Shown: positions 5,002 to 6,185 of the stretch, in pieces
How the letters are laid out: every line of letters begins with the position of its first letter
Numbering within the stretch: the first letter of the stretch is position 1
Source of the DNA: Candidatus Bathyarchaeota archaeon
GTDB lineage: Archaea; Thermoproteota; Bathyarchaeia; Bathyarchaeales; Bathycorpusculaceae
Direction: 5' to 3'
DNA: 6,185 nt
NCBI GenBank assembly: GCA_014859805.1
Contig: JACUTN010000050.1
Coordinates: 1-6,185, forward strand
Program-made: the position numbers and the translations under genes
The notes under the pieces: model-generated
The model's input: the letters and a program-made list of their open reading frames with translations, nothing else
Database searches by the model: none
What the model was told of the DNA's origin: nothing

Positions 5002-5694
5002 ATGGATATTGAAAGAGAGTTGATCATTTCTATTCTAAAACTCACCAAGAACGGGCCTATCGCAATTGAATTAGTAAGGAAAGACGCAAAAATTCCGTCT
5101 GCGATTGCTGAAGATTTAATCAGAAAGTTGCAAAATGATGGGCTGCTTTATTTGCGAGATATACTTGTAGAGGTGGACAGCTTAAAACGTCTGAAATTAG
5201 CTGTTCATGCCATCGAGTTGGGTGCTGACGTTGAGCGTGTAAGCGGTTTTCTTGATTGGAAAGAGTTTGAGAACATTGCTGCTATTGCTTTTGAGCGGAA
5301 CGGTTACAGCGTCATGAGGAATTTAAGGTTTAAGCATGCTGGAAGAAAATGGGAAATAGACATAATAGCGTGTAAAAAACCAATAGCGGCATGTGTTGAT
5401 TGTAAGCATTGGCATCATGGAATGTACCCATCTGCAATAAGGAGAATCGTTGAGGAACAAGTTGAAAGAACGTCTGCCTTAGCTGAATCAATGCCAAAAC
5501 TAACCGAAAAAATCGACTGTGCCTCATGGAACAGAGTAAAACTTATCCCAGCCGTTTTATCCCTTACCGCTGTCAGATCAAAATTCTACAATAAAGTTCC
5601 CATCGTTCCCGTGCTTCAGCTACAGGACTTCATAAGTCAGTTACCAGCTTACATGGACTCGCTTAAACATTTTTCAAAACGCTCAGCCAACTAA
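5002..5694 (+). CDS. Winged-helix plus PD-(D/E)XK (Mrr-like) endonuclease-fold protein
   Basis: The 230-aa protein joins an N-terminal winged helix (about residues 3-58) to a restriction-endonuclease-like fold (about 85-190). The nuclease core shows FENIAAIAFERNGY at 89-102 (helix with E90 and the usual GY turn), then EID at 118-120, then the strand AACVDCKHW at 129-137. This gives D120, D133 and K135 as the D...DxK metal site, with Q153 in a following helix. These are the expected positions for Mrr/archaeal Holliday-junction-resolvase-type nucleases, so catalysis is plausible. The class includes type IV restriction enzymes and DNA repair or junction enzymes. No methylase or helicase accompanies it, which argues against a classic restriction-modification system. 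ATG 5002 has AAGAGGATT immediately upstream. Its 3' end overlaps the convergent eL33 gene by 12 bases. Confidence 0.85.
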   Translation: MDIERELIISILKLTKNGPIAIELVRKDAKIPSAIAEDLIRKLQNDGLLYLRDILVEVDSLKRLKLAVHAIELGADVERVSGFLDWKEFENIAAIAFERNGYSVMRNLRFKHAGRKWEIDIIACKKPIAACVDCKHWHHGMYPSAIRRIVEEQVERTSALAESMPKLTEKIDCASWNRVKLIPAVLSLTAVRSKFYNKVPIVPVLQLQDFISQLPAYMDSLKHFSKRSAN

Positions 5695-5952
5695 CTCGAC
5701 TCTTGTACCTAAAGCCTGACCTGGCACACCCTTTCTAAATCTTGCTCGGACCAAGCCTTTACCGCCATGCAAATCCACAATTTTCCCAACAATCTTCTTC
5801 TTTCCAACCTTCCAAGCAACTTTTCGTCCAATGAGCCTACTTGCTTCAGAAACAGAAGTTACGTGTGGAAACTTGATTATGCACTCTTTGGATCTCTGAG
5901 TTCTTGGACCTACTCGATAATTCTTTATTATTCCTTGAATCGTTTGAGCCAT
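5683..5952 (-). CDS. rpl35ae: Large-subunit ribosomal protein eL33 (L35Ae)
   Basis: This small basic beta-barrel protein of the 50S subunit binds 23S rRNA. It is found in archaea and eukaryotes. At 89 aa it has the usual archaeal length. Diagnostic segments are GIIKNYRVGPRTQ (7-19), the IGRKVAWK strand (41-48), and the strongly conserved GKIVDLHGGKGLVRARF (56-72) followed by GVPGQALGTRVELV. The start is firm: ATG 5952 is six bases after AGGTGA (complement of 5959-5964), with a good BRE/TATA just upstream. It runs convergent to the nuclease-like gene and shares its last 12 bases with that gene's end. The upstream permease gene lies on the same strand and ends 68 bases before its start, but eL33 has its own promoter. 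Confidence 0.97.
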   Translation of the reverse strand: MAQTIQGIIKNYRVGPRTQRSKECIIKFPHVTSVSEASRLIGRKVAWKVGKKKIVGKIVDLHGGKGLVRARFRKGVPGQALGTRVELVG

Positions 5953-5958
5953 AAGTTC

Positions 5959-5964
5959 TCACCT
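5959..5964 (-). promoter_or_regulatory. Shine-Dalgarno of the eL33 gene
   Basis: On the minus strand AGGTGA, a strong match to the archaeal anti-Shine-Dalgarno, lies six bases before ATG 5952 and fixes that start. Confidence 0.6.
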
Positions 5965-5994
5965 ACAGAAGTGCCTTTACAAAATGCGGCAATG

Positions 5995-6010
5995 ATTTAA
6001 ATTCGTTTCG
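5995..6010 (-). promoter_or_regulatory. BRE/TATA promoter of the eL33 gene
   Basis: On the minus strand CGAAACGA (BRE-like) runs directly into ATTTAAAT (TATA). Initiation about 25 bases downstream falls near 5973, leaving a leader of about 20 bases that contains the AGGTGA site. This is the best promoter match in the window, as expected for a ribosomal protein gene. Confidence 0.6.
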
Positions 6011-6020
6011 CCTAGGCCCT

Positions 6021-6185
6021 TCAAGGCTGATTCATAATTTCTAGAATCGACTTTCTCGCAAATTTTATGGTTGGATACAGGCTTGAAACAAACACTACAA
6101 GCAAGGAGATTAGTAGCCATCCAGCTATCTCAAGAACTGTGTAACTTGTAATTATTGGTTCGGGAACTAAAATTAACAAAGTAAG
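6021..6185 (-). CDS. FtsX/MacB-type ABC transporter permease, C-terminal end only
   Basis: The minus-strand frame is open from the right edge of the window to TGA at 6021 and gives the last 54 residues of a larger protein. A hydrophobic stretch (about residues 17-36 of the fragment, IAGWLLISLLVVFVSS) is one membrane helix. It is followed by LYPTIKFARKSILEIM, the ending typical of FtsX-family permeases, where 'YPA-x-KAxRxxPxEAL' sits just inside the membrane after the last helix. Such permeases work with a MacB/LolD-type ATPase in export or mechanotransmission. The rest of the gene, its ATPase and its substrate are outside the window. The assignment rests on this short tail, so the exact subfamily cannot be given. 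Confidence 0.65.
   Translation of the reverse strand, partial: LTLLILVPEPIITSYTVLEIAGWLLISLLVVFVSSLYPTIKFARKSILEIMNQP

Noticed and set aside
1..6185. tRNA, rRNA, CRISPR array, insertion sequence or box C/D RNA.
   Set aside because: No T-arm consensus, rRNA segment, spaced direct repeat series, transposase or paired C and D boxes was seen on either strand.

Overview
The window reads as archaeal. It encodes ribosomal protein eL33 (L35Ae), which occurs in archaea and eukaryotes but not bacteria. Genes are preceded by TATA/BRE-like elements, and several ribosome binding sites match the archaeal 16S tail (GGTGATC, AGGTGA, GAGG). TTG and GTG starts are common. Base composition is AT-rich. The gene set (ArnR1-type winged helix, MinD/ParA ATPase, MobA, class III aminotransferase, winged-helix/PD-(D/E)XK protein, eL33, FtsX-type permease) would suit a Bathyarchaeia-like or other TACK-group archaeon, but that placement is inference; no phylogenetic marker was compared.

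Layout. 1-195: no supportable gene; a 13-bp palindrome and a hairpin that overlaps a Shine-Dalgarno. 196-378 (+): 60-aa helical protein of unknown function. 465-758 (+): 97-aa winged-helix regulator. 759-1072: no supported gene; an inverted repeat encloses a TATA-like box just before an operon. 1073-2235 (+): coiled-coil/winged-helix protein overlapping a ParA/MinD-type ATPase. 2237-2356 (-): a 39-aa Cys4 (CxxC...CxxC) protein. 2357-2495: a divergent promoter region. 2496-3119 (+): MobA-type nucleotidyltransferase. 3123-4439 (-): class III, GSA-aminomutase-like aminotransferase. 4440-5001: a 562-base stretch with a possible 51-aa ORF (-), a GC-rich candidate structured RNA at 4788-4862, and a 9-bp inverted repeat around the next promoter. 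5002-5694 (+): winged helix fused to a PD-(D/E)XK nuclease-like domain. 5683-5952 (-): eL33. 6021-6185 (-): C-terminal end of an FtsX-type ABC permease running off the right edge.

Functionally this is a patchwork of short transcription units rather than one pathway. The only clear multi-gene operon is the winged-helix/ParA pair, which resembles a DNA-binding adaptor plus a Walker-type positioning ATPase. Three tail-to-tail gene pairs have almost no space between them (1 base, 3 bases and a 12-base overlap), so convergent transcripts must overlap or end inside the opposing gene. The least explained items are the structured element at 4788-4862, the winged-helix/ParA module and the two small minus-strand genes.
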